Part shown: positions 18,551-27,542 of the stretch, in pieces
Numbering within the stretch: position 1 is the first letter of the stretch
Layout: every line of letters begins with the position of its first letter
NCBI GenBank assembly: GCA_947260025.1
Contig: CAMYON010000035.1
Location: forward strand, 14,364 to 59,203
Direction: 5' to 3'
Length of the DNA stretch: 44,840 nt
Origin: an uncultured Gammaproteobacteria bacterium
GTDB taxonomy: Bacteria; Pseudomonadota; Gammaproteobacteria; GCA-001735895
Made by a program: the position numbers and the translations under genes
Notes under the pieces: generated by a model
Database searches by the model: none
Told to the model about the DNA's origin: nothing
What the model saw: only the letters and a program-made list of their open reading frames with translations

Positions 18551-20959
18551 ATGGCTAGCCATCTGGTAATCGTCGAATCCCCGGCGAAAGCAAAAACCAT
18601 AGAAAAATACCTCGGCAAGGATTTCAAGGTACTGGCGTCCTATGGCCACGTACGCGACCTCGTGCCAAAGGAAGGTGCTGTCGAGACCGACAATGGCTTC
18701 AAAATGAATTACACGCCGGTGGAGCGCAATCAAAAGCACATCGCCAGCATCAAGAAAGAACTGAAGAAGGCCGATTCGATCTATCTTGCGACTGACCCGG
18801 ACCGCGAAGGCGAGGCCATTTCCTGGCACCTGTACGAATTGCTCGACGAAAAAAACCTGGTCAAGAACAAGCGCGTCTACCGCGTGGCTTTCTACGAAAT
18901 TACCCGGCAGGCAGTTTCCGACGCCATCGAGCACCCGCGAGAAATTACGATGGACCTGGTCAACGCGCAGCAGGCGCGGCGAGCGCTTGACTACCTGGTC
19001 GGCTTCAACCTGTCACCGCTCTTGTGGCGCAAGATAAGGCGCGGTCTATCCGCCGGGCGCGTGCAGAGCCCGGCGCTGCGCATGATCGTGGAGCGCGAGC
19101 TCGAAATCGAGGCTTTCAACCCGCAGGAATACTGGAGCATCGAATCCGACAACGTATTTGACGAGCAGGCTTTCAGCGCCAAGTTGAACCTGCTGGGCGG
19201 TGACAAGGTCAAACAGTTCACCATTACCAACGCGGAGCAGGCCAACGCAGCGCATCGCCTCCTGAGCGAGGCCGCGCAGGGCAAGCTGCGCGTCGACAAG
19301 GTCGAAAAGAAACAGCGCAAGCGCAACCCGGCAGCACCGTTTACAACCTCGACGCTACAGCAGGAAGCGTCGCGCAAGCTCGGGTTCGGGGCGCAGCGGA
19401 CCATGCGTACCGCACAACGGTTATATGAAGGTATCGATATTGGTGCCGGACAGGTCGGTCTCATCAGCTACATGCGTACCGACTCGGTATCGCTGTCGAA
19501 TGATGCGGTCAACGAGATCCGCGAGTTTATCGCCGACAAGTTCGGCGAGAACAACCTGCCGGAGTCGCCGCGCGAGTACAAGACCAAATCCAAGAACGCC
19601 CAGGAAGCGCACGAGGCCATCCGCCCGACCAGCGCGCGCAACGAGCCCTTCAAGATCAAGCAACACCTCGGCGACGACGAATTCAGGCTCTACAGCCTGA
19701 TCTGGAAACGCACCATGGCCTGCCAGATGATTCACGCGACGCTCGATACGGTTGCGATCGACCTGGCCTGTGGCAGCGACAACAGCTTCCGGGCCAACGG
19801 CTCGACCATCCGCGACCCGGGCTTCATGCGGGTTTACATCGAGGACAAGGACGAGCCCAAGAAGGATGACAGCAAGGAGAACCTGCTGCCGCCGCTGAAG
19901 GAAGGCGACATCGTCGACCTTAACGAAATCAGGCTGGAACAGCACTTTACCGAGCCGCCGCCGCGCTACAGCGAGGCTTCGCTGGTCAAGGCGCTCGAAG
20001 AGTACGGCATCGGTCGGCCCTCGACCTATGCCTCCATCATCACCACCCTGCTCGACCGTGAATACGTCGAACTCGAGAGCAAGCGTTTTCACCCGACCGA
20101 TGTCGGACGCGTGGTGGCGCGTTTCCTGACCCAGCATTTCAAGCAATACGTCGACTACGATTTCACCGCGCAGCTCGAAGACTCGCTGGACGCGATTTCG
20201 CGAGGAGAGAAAGACTGGCTGCCGCTGATGGAAGAGTTCTGGTCTTCATTCAAGACCCAGGTCGACGACAAGATGGAGAACGTCAGTCGCGACGAGGCGA
20301 TCCAGGCTCGCCAGCTCGGCGTCGACGAAAAAACCGGCAAGCCGATTTCGGTACGCATGGGTCGCTACGGCCCGTTCGTGCAGATAGGCACCCGCGACGA
20401 CGAGGAAAAGCCACGCTTTGCGGGCCTGCGGCCCGGACAAAAAATGGACAAGATCACGCTCGAGGAAGCGCTGGAACTGTTCAAACTGCCGCGCGAACTC
20501 GGAGTCTCGCCCGAGGGTGAGCAAATCTCTGCCAACATCGGCCGCTTCGGCCCTTACGTGAAGTACGACAACAAGTTCGTTTCACTCAAGGTCAACGAAG
20601 GCGACGATCCCTTCACCATCACGCTGGAACGCGCACTGGTGCTGGTTGCCGAGAAAAAAGAGTTCGACGCCAATCGCGAAATCAAGGTGTTCGAAGGCAC
20701 CGACATCAAGATCCTGCGCGGCCGCTACGGACCTTATATCACCGACGGTAACAAGAACGCACGCATCCCCAAGGACGTCGAAGATCCGGCCAGCCTCGAT
20801 CTCGAAACCTGCCAGGAGCTGATCGAGAAGGCGCCGCTGCCAAAATCGAAGCGTAAAAAAGCGGCAACCCGGAAAAAGGCTGCCCCAAAAAAAGCCGCAA
20901 AGAAAAAAGCCGCGAAGAAAAAAGCGGCCAAGAAAAAAGCCACCGCTGAAACCAGCTAG
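18551..20959 (+). CDS. topA: DNA topoisomerase I
   Basis: An 802-residue type IA topoisomerase that relaxes negative supercoils. The TOPRIM domain shows IVESPAKAKTIEKYL and DPDREGEAISWH; the active-site tyrosine is about Tyr307 in ISYMRTDS. Instead of the E. coli zinc fingers, the C terminus has three GRYGP-type repeats (MGRYGPFVQIG, IGRFGPYVKYD, RGRYGPYITDG) and a Lys/Ala-rich tail of about 35 residues that likely binds DNA. No CxxC pairs occur in the C-terminal part. Confidence 0.95.
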   Translation: MASHLVIVESPAKAKTIEKYLGKDFKVLASYGHVRDLVPKEGAVETDNGFKMNYTPVERNQKHIASIKKELKKADSIYLATDPDREGEAISWHLYELLDEKNLVKNKRVYRVAFYEITRQAVSDAIEHPREITMDLVNAQQARRALDYLVGFNLSPLLWRKIRRGLSAGRVQSPALRMIVERELEIEAFNPQEYWSIESDNVFDEQAFSAKLNLLGGDKVKQFTITNAEQANAAHRLLSEAAQGKLRVDKVEKKQRKRNPAAPFTTSTLQQEASRKLGFGAQRTMRTAQRLYEGIDIGAGQVGLISYMRTDSVSLSNDAVNEIREFIADKFGENNLPESPREYKTKSKNAQEAHEAIRPTSARNEPFKIKQHLGDDEFRLYSLIWKRTMACQMIHATLDTVAIDLACGSDNSFRANGSTIRDPGFMRVYIEDKDEPKKDDSKENLLPPLKEGDIVDLNEIRLEQHFTEPPPRYSEASLVKALEEYGIGRPSTYASIITTLLDREYVELESKRFHPTDVGRVVARFLTQHFKQYVDYDFTAQLEDSLDAISRGEKDWLPLMEEFWSSFKTQVDDKMENVSRDEAIQARQLGVDEKTGKPISVRMGRYGPFVQIGTRDDEEKPRFAGLRPGQKMDKITLEEALELFKLPRELGVSPEGEQISANIGRFGPYVKYDNKFVSLKVNEGDDPFTITLERALVLVAEKKEFDANREIKVFEGTDIKILRGRYGPYITDGNKNARIPKDVEDPASLDLETCQELIEKAPLPKSKRKKAATRKKAAPKKAAKKKAAKKKAAKKKATAETS
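20886..20943 (+). repeat. Imperfect tandem repeat coding the Lys/Ala tail of TopA
   Basis: Short tandem units of roughly 15 bp (AAAAAAGCC(G)GC types) encode repeated KKKAA motifs at the end of topA. They resemble the histone-H1-like tails found on several bacterial TopA proteins. Confidence 0.7.
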
Positions 20960-20971
20960 CACCCGCCCGTC

Positions 20972-21529
20972 ATGAGTCCCTGGGCATTGAATCGCTTCAG
21001 TCAAGAGGTATCGCTCGGTGCCATATTCGGTTACCCGACCGACACCATCTGGGGCTTCGGCTGTCACCCGCTGATTGCCCCGAGCGTCACTCGCATCCTG
21101 CAAATCAAGCAACGCAGTCCCGACAAGGGCCTGATTCTATTATCGTCTCGGCTCGAGTACTGTGCGGCTTACCTCGATGCCGAACCGGAGCAGCTCAAAC
21201 CGATTCGCGCGCCCGCCGACAGGCCCACGACCTGGCTGGTTCCCGCAAGCGAATTTTGCCCACCGTGGATTCGCGGTAACTTTACCAGCGTTGCGATCCG
21301 GATTACCGACCATCCCCTACTGCAAATCCTGTGCGACCGACTGGAGGCACCCATCGTGTCGACCAGCGCCAATCGCGCGGGTCGCGCCCCGGTGCGCAAT
21401 GCGCTGCAAATGCGCAAACAGTTCGGTCAGGAACTGGACTACATCGTTACCGGTTTTACCGCGGGTAGCGGACAGGCAAGTGAGATAAAACACCTGGACA
21501 CCGGGATCACCGTGAGGAGCAGTCGATGA
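20972..21529 (+). CDS. tsaC: Threonylcarbamoyl-AMP synthase (TsaC/YrdC type)
   Basis: A 185-residue Sua5/YciO/YrdC-family protein that makes threonylcarbamoyl-AMP for t6A37 of tRNA. Visible motifs are [14 protein letters not shown] near the N terminus, [14 protein letters not shown] and the nucleotide-binding [11 protein letters not shown] near residue 130. It is the short form without the Sua5 C-terminal domain. It starts 12 nt after topA and overlaps hemF by 4 nt (21526-21529). Confidence 0.9.
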   Translation: MSPWALNRFSQEVSLGAIFGYPTDTIWGFGCHPLIAPSVTRILQIKQRSPDKGLILLSSRLEYCAAYLDAEPEQLKPIRAPADRPTTWLVPASEFCPPWIRGNFTSVAIRITDHPLLQILCDRLEAPIVSTSANRAGRAPVRNALQMRKQFGQELDYIVTGFTAGSGQASEIKHLDTGITVRSSR

Positions 21530-22362
21530 TAGACGTCGAACGCGTAAGCAGTTACCTGTTGCGGCTACAGGCAAGCATTACCGGCGCACTGCAGGATATC
21601 GACGGCAAGGCCAGGTTTGCGCTCGACGAGTGGCAACGCCCGGCGGGCGGTGGTGGGCGCAGCATGGTAATTCGCGACGGCGCCGTATTCGAGCAGGGCG
21701 GCGTTAACTACTCCGAAGTGTTCGGCGACAACCTGCCTGCCTCGGCGACCGCACACCGCGCGGAGCTTGCGGGGCGTCAGTTTCGCGCCATGGGCGTGTC
21801 GCTGGTGATGCATCCGGACAATCCCTACGTGCCGACTTCGCACGCCAACGTTCGCTTTTTCGTCGCCGAAAAAACCGGCGAAGAACCGATCTGGTGGTTT
21901 GGCGGCGGTTTCGACCTGACCCCCTATTACGGCTTTCAGGAGGACTGCAAACACTGGCACCAGGTGGCCAAACAGGCCTGCGATCCATACGGTGCCGAGC
22001 GTTATAACGAATACAAAAAATGGTGTGACGATTACTTTTACCTGAAACATCGCAATGAGCCGCGCGGTATCGGCGGGCTGTTTTTCGACGATCTCAACGA
22101 GCCCGATTTCGAAACCGCGTTTGCCTTCATGCGCAGCATCGGTGATCACTACCTGCCCGCCTACACCCCGATCGTCGAGCGTCACAAGAACGACGGCACC
22201 CTGTTTGGTCTGCAGTCGGGCGGTCGTACCGAATCGATCCTGATGTCGCTGCCACCGGTGGTCAACTGGCGCTATAATTATCAACCTCCGGCGGATAGCG
22301 CCGAGGCGGAATTAACCGATTATTACCTGAAAGCACGGGACTGGTTGACGCAAGATGGATAA
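21526..22362 (+). CDS. hemF: Oxygen-dependent coproporphyrinogen III oxidase, internally shortened
   Basis: A 278-residue HemF homologue, which makes protoporphyrinogen IX from coproporphyrinogen III in heme synthesis. The family signature ([18 protein letters not shown] and GIGGLFFDD) and the GGGGRS and SHANVRFF motifs are intact. After IVERHK at about residue 221 the sequence jumps to [17 protein letters not shown]. HemF proteins normally have about 26 more residues here, including the RRGRYVEFNL strand. The deletion is in frame. It could be a real variant, an inactivated gene, or an assembly artefact. Confidence 0.85.
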   Translation: MIDVERVSSYLLRLQASITGALQDIDGKARFALDEWQRPAGGGGRSMVIRDGAVFEQGGVNYSEVFGDNLPASATAHRAELAGRQFRAMGVSLVMHPDNPYVPTSHANVRFFVAEKTGEEPIWWFGGGFDLTPYYGFQEDCKHWHQVAKQACDPYGAERYNEYKKWCDDYFYLKHRNEPRGIGGLFFDDLNEPDFETAFAFMRSIGDHYLPAYTPIVERHKNDGTLFGLQSGGRTESILMSLPPVVNWRYNYQPPADSAEAELTDYYLKARDWLTQDG

Positions 22363-22777
22363 AAACTTTCCTGATATCGAGGTCGGCGCTGCGGCCGAGG
22401 AGTTCAACAAATGCGATCTTTGCACCAACTCCAAGTGCTGCACTTACGTCACCCAGCAAATAGACACCCCCAAATCGAAATACGATTTCGAAATCCTGCT
22501 GTGGCAGGTATCGCATAACGCGGTCGGCGCCTACAAGGATGACGACGGCTGGTTCGTGATGTTCGAGGCGCGCTGCCAGCATTTGCTACCCGACGGTCGC
22601 TGCAATATCTACGAAGACCGCCCAACTATTTGCCGTTCGCACAGCAACGACTATTGCGAGTACGACGCTCCCGCCGAGGATGGCTTCGAGCTCTACTTCC
22701 CCGACTATGATTCGTTGCTGCAGTACTGCAGGAAACGATTCAAGCGCTGGTCCACCGGGAATCCACCGCCGGCCTGA
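22355..22777 (+). CDS. YkgJ-type cysteine-cluster protein
   Basis: A 140-residue protein with the CxxCxxxxCC pattern ([10 protein letters not shown], residues about 20-29), then [22 protein letters not shown]. This is the YkgJ/UPF0153 cysteine-cluster family, thought to bind zinc or an iron-sulfur centre; its function is unknown. Its start overlaps the end of hemF by 8 nt, so it is likely co-translated. Confidence 0.85.
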   Translation: MDKNFPDIEVGAAAEEFNKCDLCTNSKCCTYVTQQIDTPKSKYDFEILLWQVSHNAVGAYKDDDGWFVMFEARCQHLLPDGRCNIYEDRPTICRSHSNDYCEYDAPAEDGFELYFPDYDSLLQYCRKRFKRWSTGNPPPA

Positions 22778-22849
22778 AGACACCCGCCAGCAGAATGGCA
22801 ACGGGAAACTTTCCACCGACAGGAACCTGATGCTATCGTTGCCTGACCT

Positions 22850-23614
22850 ATGTCGATTCGAGCAAAACAGAGCTTATTGCTGGGGATCTGCCTGGCTGCG
22901 GTCATCGCCACCCTGTTGGCGCCGCGCATACCGCAGGATCCCGCTTATCATCTGTTTGCCGATCAGAACAGCTTCCTTTCGATTCCCAATGCGCTCAACG
23001 TACTAAGCAACCTGATCTTTGCCTGGATCGGAATCGAGGGCCTTTACCGACTGCGACGGCCCGGAGAACTTCAGATTCTCGACCAGTTCCGGATTGCCTA
23101 CCAGATATTCTTCTTCTCCCTGGTGCTGATCTCCGCCGGCTCTATTTACTATCACTGGTCACCAGACAACCAGTCGCTCGCCTGGGACCGGGTGGCGATG
23201 ACAATTTCGTTCATGTCTTTCTTCGCGATACTGCTGGCCGAACGTGTCTCGCTGAAAGCGGCTCGAACGTTATTCCCGGCACTGCTGTGCGCCGGTATCG
23301 CGAGCATCGCTTACTGGCACTACAGCGAAATCGGCGGGCGTGGGGACCTGCGTTTCTATGCGCTGATTCAGTATTTGACAGTACTGTACATACCCCTGCT
23401 GATGACGCTCTTCGCGGGCCGATATACCCGCGGTTCTGATATCTGGTGGCTGCTTGCATGGTATCTCGCGGCCAAGTTGTGCGAGGTATACGACCGGGAG
23501 ATCTACCAGTGGCTGGTGTTGATCAGCGGGCACAGCCTGAAGCACATCGCCTCGGGTATCGCTGGCCTGGTGTTTCTGCGCCACCTGCGCTACCGGGTAA
23601 GCCTGCCGCAATGA
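22850..23614 (+). CDS. Ceramidase/CREST-family membrane protein
   Basis: A 254-residue protein with about seven hydrophobic segments. The polar motifs NALNVLSNLIFAWIGIEG, IYYHWSPDNQSLAWDRVAM and GHSLKHIASGIAG match the Ser/Asp/His layout of the alkaline ceramidase/PAQR/Per1 (CREST) hydrolase superfamily, in which three histidines bind zinc. The substrate is unknown; ceramide is not assured in a gammaproteobacterium. It overlaps the DUF523 gene by ATGA (23611-23614). Confidence 0.75.
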   Translation: MSIRAKQSLLLGICLAAVIATLLAPRIPQDPAYHLFADQNSFLSIPNALNVLSNLIFAWIGIEGLYRLRRPGELQILDQFRIAYQIFFFSLVLISAGSIYYHWSPDNQSLAWDRVAMTISFMSFFAILLAERVSLKAARTLFPALLCAGIASIAYWHYSEIGGRGDLRFYALIQYLTVLYIPLLMTLFAGRYTRGSDIWWLLAWYLAAKLCEVYDREIYQWLVLISGHSLKHIASGIAGLVFLRHLRYRVSLPQ

Positions 23615-24108
23615 ACAAGCTGCTGGTAAGCGCCTGCCTGCTGGGGAACCCGGTGCGCTACGACGGTCAGTCTAAGACCCTGCCTCATGTCGGCCTGGCC
23701 AGACTGGCGGCACAGGATCGTGTCATCGGCTTTTGTCCCGAGGTTGCCGGCGGCTTGCCGATACCGCGTCCAGCGGCGGAGATTTCGGGCGCCGATGGCG
23801 CCGCGGTGATCGCCGGCGGAGCCAGCGTAAAAACCCGGGATGGCAGCGATGTTACCGATTACTTCCTGTCCGGCGCCAACCAGGCCCTGGCCATTTGTCA
23901 CGAGCATGCAATCGCGGTCGCGGTTCTGACCGAGTCCAGCCCCTCTTGCGGCAGCAGCAGTATCTACGATGGCAGCTTCACTCGCAGTGCCGTGCCAGGC
24001 AGCGGCGTTACCGCCGCCTTGCTGCGGCAGCACGGCATCGCGGTTTTCAACCAGCATCAGCTCGACGCCGCGATTGGCCTGCTCGAATCCGGTAGCAGCG
24101 GCGACTAA
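23611..24108 (+). CDS. DUF523 family protein
   Basis: A 165-residue protein that opens MNKLLVSACLLGNPVRYDGQ, with CPEVAGGLPIPRPAAEI and LTESSPSCGSSSIYDGSF, all typical of DUF523 (cysteine-containing, often beside or fused to YbgA). The longer frame from 23446 is dropped because ATG 23611 coincides with the upstream stop and starts the family homology. Function unknown; the conserved cysteines may bind a metal or cluster. Confidence 0.88.
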   Translation: MNKLLVSACLLGNPVRYDGQSKTLPHVGLARLAAQDRVIGFCPEVAGGLPIPRPAAEISGADGAAVIAGGASVKTRDGSDVTDYFLSGANQALAICHEHAIAVAVLTESSPSCGSSSIYDGSFTRSAVPGSGVTAALLRQHGIAVFNQHQLDAAIGLLESGSSGD

Positions 24109-24205
24109 CGGCAGCGGCCATGCCAAACCTGGTCTAAATCGATTTACTCGAAACAATTTCTAATTCAGAATTACTGCCAGACATCACTATCGACAGGAGC
24201 CGTTC

Positions 24206-24775
24206 ATGAGCGCAGCCGGTGAGCAGAGCGACAGCATCGTCGACTTCATCCTCGAATTGTTTGCCACCCGCGGCGCCGAGGAATACATGGGCGAAGCGGT
24301 CAGCATGTCGCAACATATGGAACAAAGTGCAGCCTGCGCGCGGGCCGATAACGCTCCCGACAGCCTGGTAATCGCGGCCCTGTTGCATGACATCGGGCAT
24401 TTCATCGGCGGGCATCCGATCGAGGCGCTTGAGAACGGCATCGATAATGCGCACGAGACGGCTGGAGCGGACTATCTCGCACCCTATTTTCCGCCTACAA
24501 TCAGCGAGCCCATCCGGCTGCATGTCGCCGCCAAGCGTTATCTATGCGCGACCGACGCCGAGTATTTCGGGCACTTGTCGGACGCCTCCGTGAACTCGCT
24601 GATGGTACAGGGCGGACCCATGAATGCCGAGGAAGTCAGGGCATTCGAGGCCAATCCCTATCACCAGGATGCGGTCAGGCTGCGCCTGTATGACGATGAT
24701 GGCAAGGTCAAGGGCCTGACCATCAAGCCCGTTAGCGACTACCGGGCCATGCTCGAGTCCCAGCTGTTACCGTGA
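24206..24775 (+). CDS. HD-domain mixed-valent di-iron oxygenase (PhnZ/TmpB-like)
   Basis: A 189-residue protein of the HD family found in phosphonate-degradation operons. Spacing of key residues parallels PhnZ: gate pair Tyr27/Glu30, metal ligands His37, His61-Asp62, His83, His106 and Asp155, with His65 and Lys110 nearby. PhnZ and TmpB cleave the C-P bond of an alpha-hydroxyphosphonate with O2 and an Fe(II)/Fe(III) pair, releasing phosphate. The next gene is a TmpA-like hydroxylase one base downstream, so the likely substrate is 1-hydroxy-2-(trimethylammonio)ethylphosphonate, giving glycine betaine. Substrate is inferred. Confidence 0.82.
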   Translation: MSAAGEQSDSIVDFILELFATRGAEEYMGEAVSMSQHMEQSAACARADNAPDSLVIAALLHDIGHFIGGHPIEALENGIDNAHETAGADYLAPYFPPTISEPIRLHVAAKRYLCATDAEYFGHLSDASVNSLMVQGGPMNAEEVRAFEANPYHQDAVRLRLYDDDGKVKGLTIKPVSDYRAMLESQLLP

Positions 24776-24776
24776 A

Positions 24777-25904
24777 ATGAGCCGCATTCGCGAGATATCC
24801 TACGATGCCGGGGAACTGGCAATCACCTGGGATAACGCCGGCAAGAGCGAACTGCAGGCGATCTGGTTGCGCGATCATTGCCAGATGCCCGCCAGCCGCA
24901 ATCCGGACAACGGCCAGCGCTTGCTCAATATCACCGATATTCCACCCGATATCGCTATCAGCAAGGCCCGCCTCGAAAACGGTAAATTAATCGTCGAGTT
25001 CAGCCCGGACGGCCATCGCTCGGAGTTTGATCCCGACTGGTTGTACCGGAACTGCTACTGCCTCAATCGGCAATATGACGACCGCAGCGAAACCAGCAAG
25101 ATCCTGTGGCGCGGCGATTCCTTCGGCAAGGAGCTACCGCGCTATGTGTACCCGGATTATTGCGAGCAAGCCAGCAGCAAGCTCGCCGCGCTGCAGGCGG
25201 TGCGCGACTATGGTTTCGTGCTGCTCGATTCGGTGCCCTGTGAACCGGGCCAGATACTGAAAGTGATTGAAACCTTTGGCTTCGTGCGCGAAACCAATTA
25301 CGGACCGCTGTTCGAGGTGCGCACCAGGGTCGACCCGAACAATCTCGCCTTTACCAACCTCGGGCTCGGATGCCACCTGGACAATCCCTATCGCGACCCG
25401 GTACCGGGATTGCAGTTACTGCATTGCCTGGATTCTTCCACCGAGGGTGGCGAATCTATTCTGCAGGACGGATTCATGGCGGCCAGCATATTGCGCCAGG
25501 AAAATCCCGGGCACTTTGCCACCCTGAGCCAGAACTGGATCAACTTCCGCTTTCGCGACCACAGCGCCGATCTGCGGTCCCGCGTTCCCTTCATCGAAGT
25601 GAACGACCGCGACGAAGTCGTCAAGGTGCGCTTTAACAATCGCTCGATCGACACCATCATGCTGGCGCCCGATCAGGTCAAACAATTCTATCCGGCTTAC
25701 CGGCATTACGCCGAAATCCTGGAACGTGCGGAGCTGCAGGTAGTGTTCAAACTGCAGCCCGGTGAATTGATGCTGTTCGACAACACCCGGGTGTTGCACG
25801 CGCGCAAGGCCTACTCGGCAAGCGGCAGCCGCCACCTGCAGGGCGCCTATAGCGATCTTGACGGCCTCTACAGCAGCCTGCGGATACTCGAAGCCAGTTC
25901 ATGA
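24777..25904 (+). CDS. Gamma-butyrobetaine-hydroxylase-like Fe(II)/2OG dioxygenase (TmpA-like)
   Basis: A 375-residue protein with an N-terminal DUF971 domain (about 1-90) and a TauD/TfdA core. The iron triad is His200, Asp202 (GCHLDNPY) and His341 (RVLHARKAY); Arg353 (SRHLQGAYSD) should bind 2-oxoglutarate. In gamma-butyrobetaine hydroxylase the N-terminal domain binds zinc with three Cys and one His; here only Cys35 and His80 remain. Beside a TmpB/PhnZ-like gene, the best reading is TmpA, hydroxylating trimethylaminoethylphosphonate. A true gamma-butyrobetaine hydroxylase is the alternative. Confidence 0.8.
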   Translation: MSRIREISYDAGELAITWDNAGKSELQAIWLRDHCQMPASRNPDNGQRLLNITDIPPDIAISKARLENGKLIVEFSPDGHRSEFDPDWLYRNCYCLNRQYDDRSETSKILWRGDSFGKELPRYVYPDYCEQASSKLAALQAVRDYGFVLLDSVPCEPGQILKVIETFGFVRETNYGPLFEVRTRVDPNNLAFTNLGLGCHLDNPYRDPVPGLQLLHCLDSSTEGGESILQDGFMAASILRQENPGHFATLSQNWINFRFRDHSADLRSRVPFIEVNDRDEVVKVRFNNRSIDTIMLAPDQVKQFYPAYRHYAEILERAELQVVFKLQPGELMLFDNTRVLHARKAYSASGSRHLQGAYSDLDGLYSSLRILEASS

Positions 25905-26599
25905 AATACCGGGGTATTGTTTTCGACAAGGACGGCACCCTGCTCGATTTCAACAAGACCTGGCTGCCGATCTACCTGCATGCGGCGCTCGAATTTGCCG
26001 GGGGCGACGAACGGCTGGCCGAGCAGTTACTGGCGCAGCACGGTTTCACCCCGGCGCAGTCTCGATTTATCGGCGGCAGCCTGCTGGCGGCCGGCAACAA
26101 TCGTCAAATTGCCCAGGCCTGGGCGTCCCAGCTCGACCGGCATGACCGCGTCGGCGCGATTAGCAACCGCCTGAACCAGATTTTCAATGAGCAAGGTTCG
26201 ATACATGCGACCGCGGTTACCGGACTGGCCGATACGCTGGCACAGTTGAAGCGTGCCGGGCACAAGCTCGGCGTCGCCACCGCCGACAGCCATCAGGGTA
26301 TCGTCAATACGCTGCAGGCCTTCGACGTGTTGCGGCAGTTTGATTTCCTGGCGGGCTATGACAGCGGGCATGGCGTCAAACCCGAGGCCGGCATGGTGTT
26401 GGCGTTCTGCGCGCAGATGGAGCTCGCGGTGGAGACCGTGGTCGTCGTCGGCGATAATCGCCACGATATCGAAATGGGCCGGAACGCAGGCGCCGGGCTT
26501 TGCGTTGGCGTGTTGACCGGCACCAGTACCCGCGCTGATCTCGAAGACATCGCCGATCTTGTTTTCGACGATATCACGGCGCTACCGGCAGCGCTTTAG
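25901..26599 (+). CDS. HAD-family phosphatase
   Basis: A 232-residue HAD hydrolase with a helical cap. Motif I is FDKDGTLLDF (nucleophile Asp9, acid Asp11), motif II is the Ser/Thr region GVATADSH, motif III is a Lys in VKPEAG, and motif IV is VVGDNRHDIEMG. It resembles phosphoglycolate phosphatase-like enzymes. I see no sign of the phosphonatase cap lysine, but cannot exclude it. It overlaps the dioxygenase gene by ATGA and so belongs to the same operon. Its end overlaps the convergent sulfurtransferase by 4 nt. Confidence 0.85.
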   Translation: MKYRGIVFDKDGTLLDFNKTWLPIYLHAALEFAGGDERLAEQLLAQHGFTPAQSRFIGGSLLAAGNNRQIAQAWASQLDRHDRVGAISNRLNQIFNEQGSIHATAVTGLADTLAQLKRAGHKLGVATADSHQGIVNTLQAFDVLRQFDFLAGYDSGHGVKPEAGMVLAFCAQMELAVETVVVVGDNRHDIEMGRNAGAGLCVGVLTGTSTRADLEDIADLVFDDITALPAAL

Positions 26600-27456
26600 T
26601 CGGTGACTACCGGCGGTCCGCCGGGCTTGCCCCACTCGCACCACGAGCCATCGTAAATCGAAAGACCGCGATAGCCGATATAGTAAGCCGCAAACGCGGT
26701 TATGCAGGCGGTAACGCCCGAGCCGCAGCTGTGTATGCTGCGTTCACAGTCGCCAATCAACGGCGCGATCATTTCCCTGAGCTCCTGTTTCGGTCTCAGC
26801 AACCCGTGCTTGAACATGTCCGGGAAAGGCAGGTTCAACGCGCCAGGCATATGCCCGCGCCGCAGTCCGGGGCGCGGCTCTTCCACCGCGCCGCTGAAGC
26901 GGGGTTCGGGGCGAGCGTCGATGACACAGGCTTTATCGTCATCCTGCGCTGCCAGCACGTCCTGCGCATCGGCAATGAAATCGGGATCCAGTTTGGCGAC
27001 GAAATCTCCTGGCGTATAAGCGGGTTCACGCGACAGGCTTTCGATCGGATACTCTGCCTCGTCCCAGGCCACCAGCCCGCCATCGAGCAGCGCGCAGTTT
27101 TCGAAGCCCATGGCGCGCAGCATCCACCAGCCGCGCGGACTGGAAAACATACCCATCGCGTCGTAAACCACCACTACGCTGTCCTGGTTCAACCCCAGCG
27201 CCTGCATTTCGCGAGTGAATATCTCTTCGCTCGGCATCATGTGCGGCAGTTCCGAATCAGGATCGCTGATTTTGCCGTCGAAATCGAAAAACCTGGCTCC
27301 GCGAATATGTTCCTGCTGCCATTCCTCGAAGGCGTCGCGGCCGGTAGCCGGCATATGCCAGCTCGAGTCGAGAATGACGAGATCGTCGTGGTCGAGATGT
27401 TGCTTTAACCAGTCAACACTGACCAGGGAATCGGGTAATTGCAGTCCAGCCATCAT
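26596..27456 (-). CDS. 3-mercaptopyruvate/thiosulfate sulfurtransferase (double rhodanese)
   Basis: About 286 residues, two rhodanese domains. The C-terminal active loop is CGSGVTA, the version typical of 3-mercaptopyruvate sulfurtransferase (SseA type), with the interdomain motif VIDARPEPRFSG. The frame opens at 27510, but homology starts at MAGLQLPDSLVSVDWL, so ATG 27456 or 27453 is preferred. Cytoplasmic; no signal peptide. It is convergent with the HAD gene and divergent from the EamA transporter. Confidence 0.88.
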   Translation of the reverse strand: MMAGLQLPDSLVSVDWLKQHLDHDDLVILDSSWHMPATGRDAFEEWQQEHIRGARFFDFDGKISDPDSELPHMMPSEEIFTREMQALGLNQDSVVVVYDAMGMFSSPRGWWMLRAMGFENCALLDGGLVAWDEAEYPIESLSREPAYTPGDFVAKLDPDFIADAQDVLAAQDDDKACVIDARPEPRFSGAVEEPRPGLRRGHMPGALNLPFPDMFKHGLLRPKQELREMIAPLIGDCERSIHSCGSGVTACITAFAAYYIGYRGLSIYDGSWCEWGKPGGPPVVTD

Positions 27457-27542
27457 TAATCCAACTGTTGCCAAGGCGCGCAACATATCCAATTGCGCCG
27501 CGCCTGGCAAGCGCCGCGGGCAGCCGCTATAGTGCCGCTTCT

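Noticed and set aside
24777..25904. Carnitine biosynthesis (true gamma-butyrobetaine hydroxylase)
   Set aside because: Not excluded, but adjacency to a PhnZ/TmpB-like HD oxygenase and the missing zinc cysteines make a TmpA-like role the better reading.
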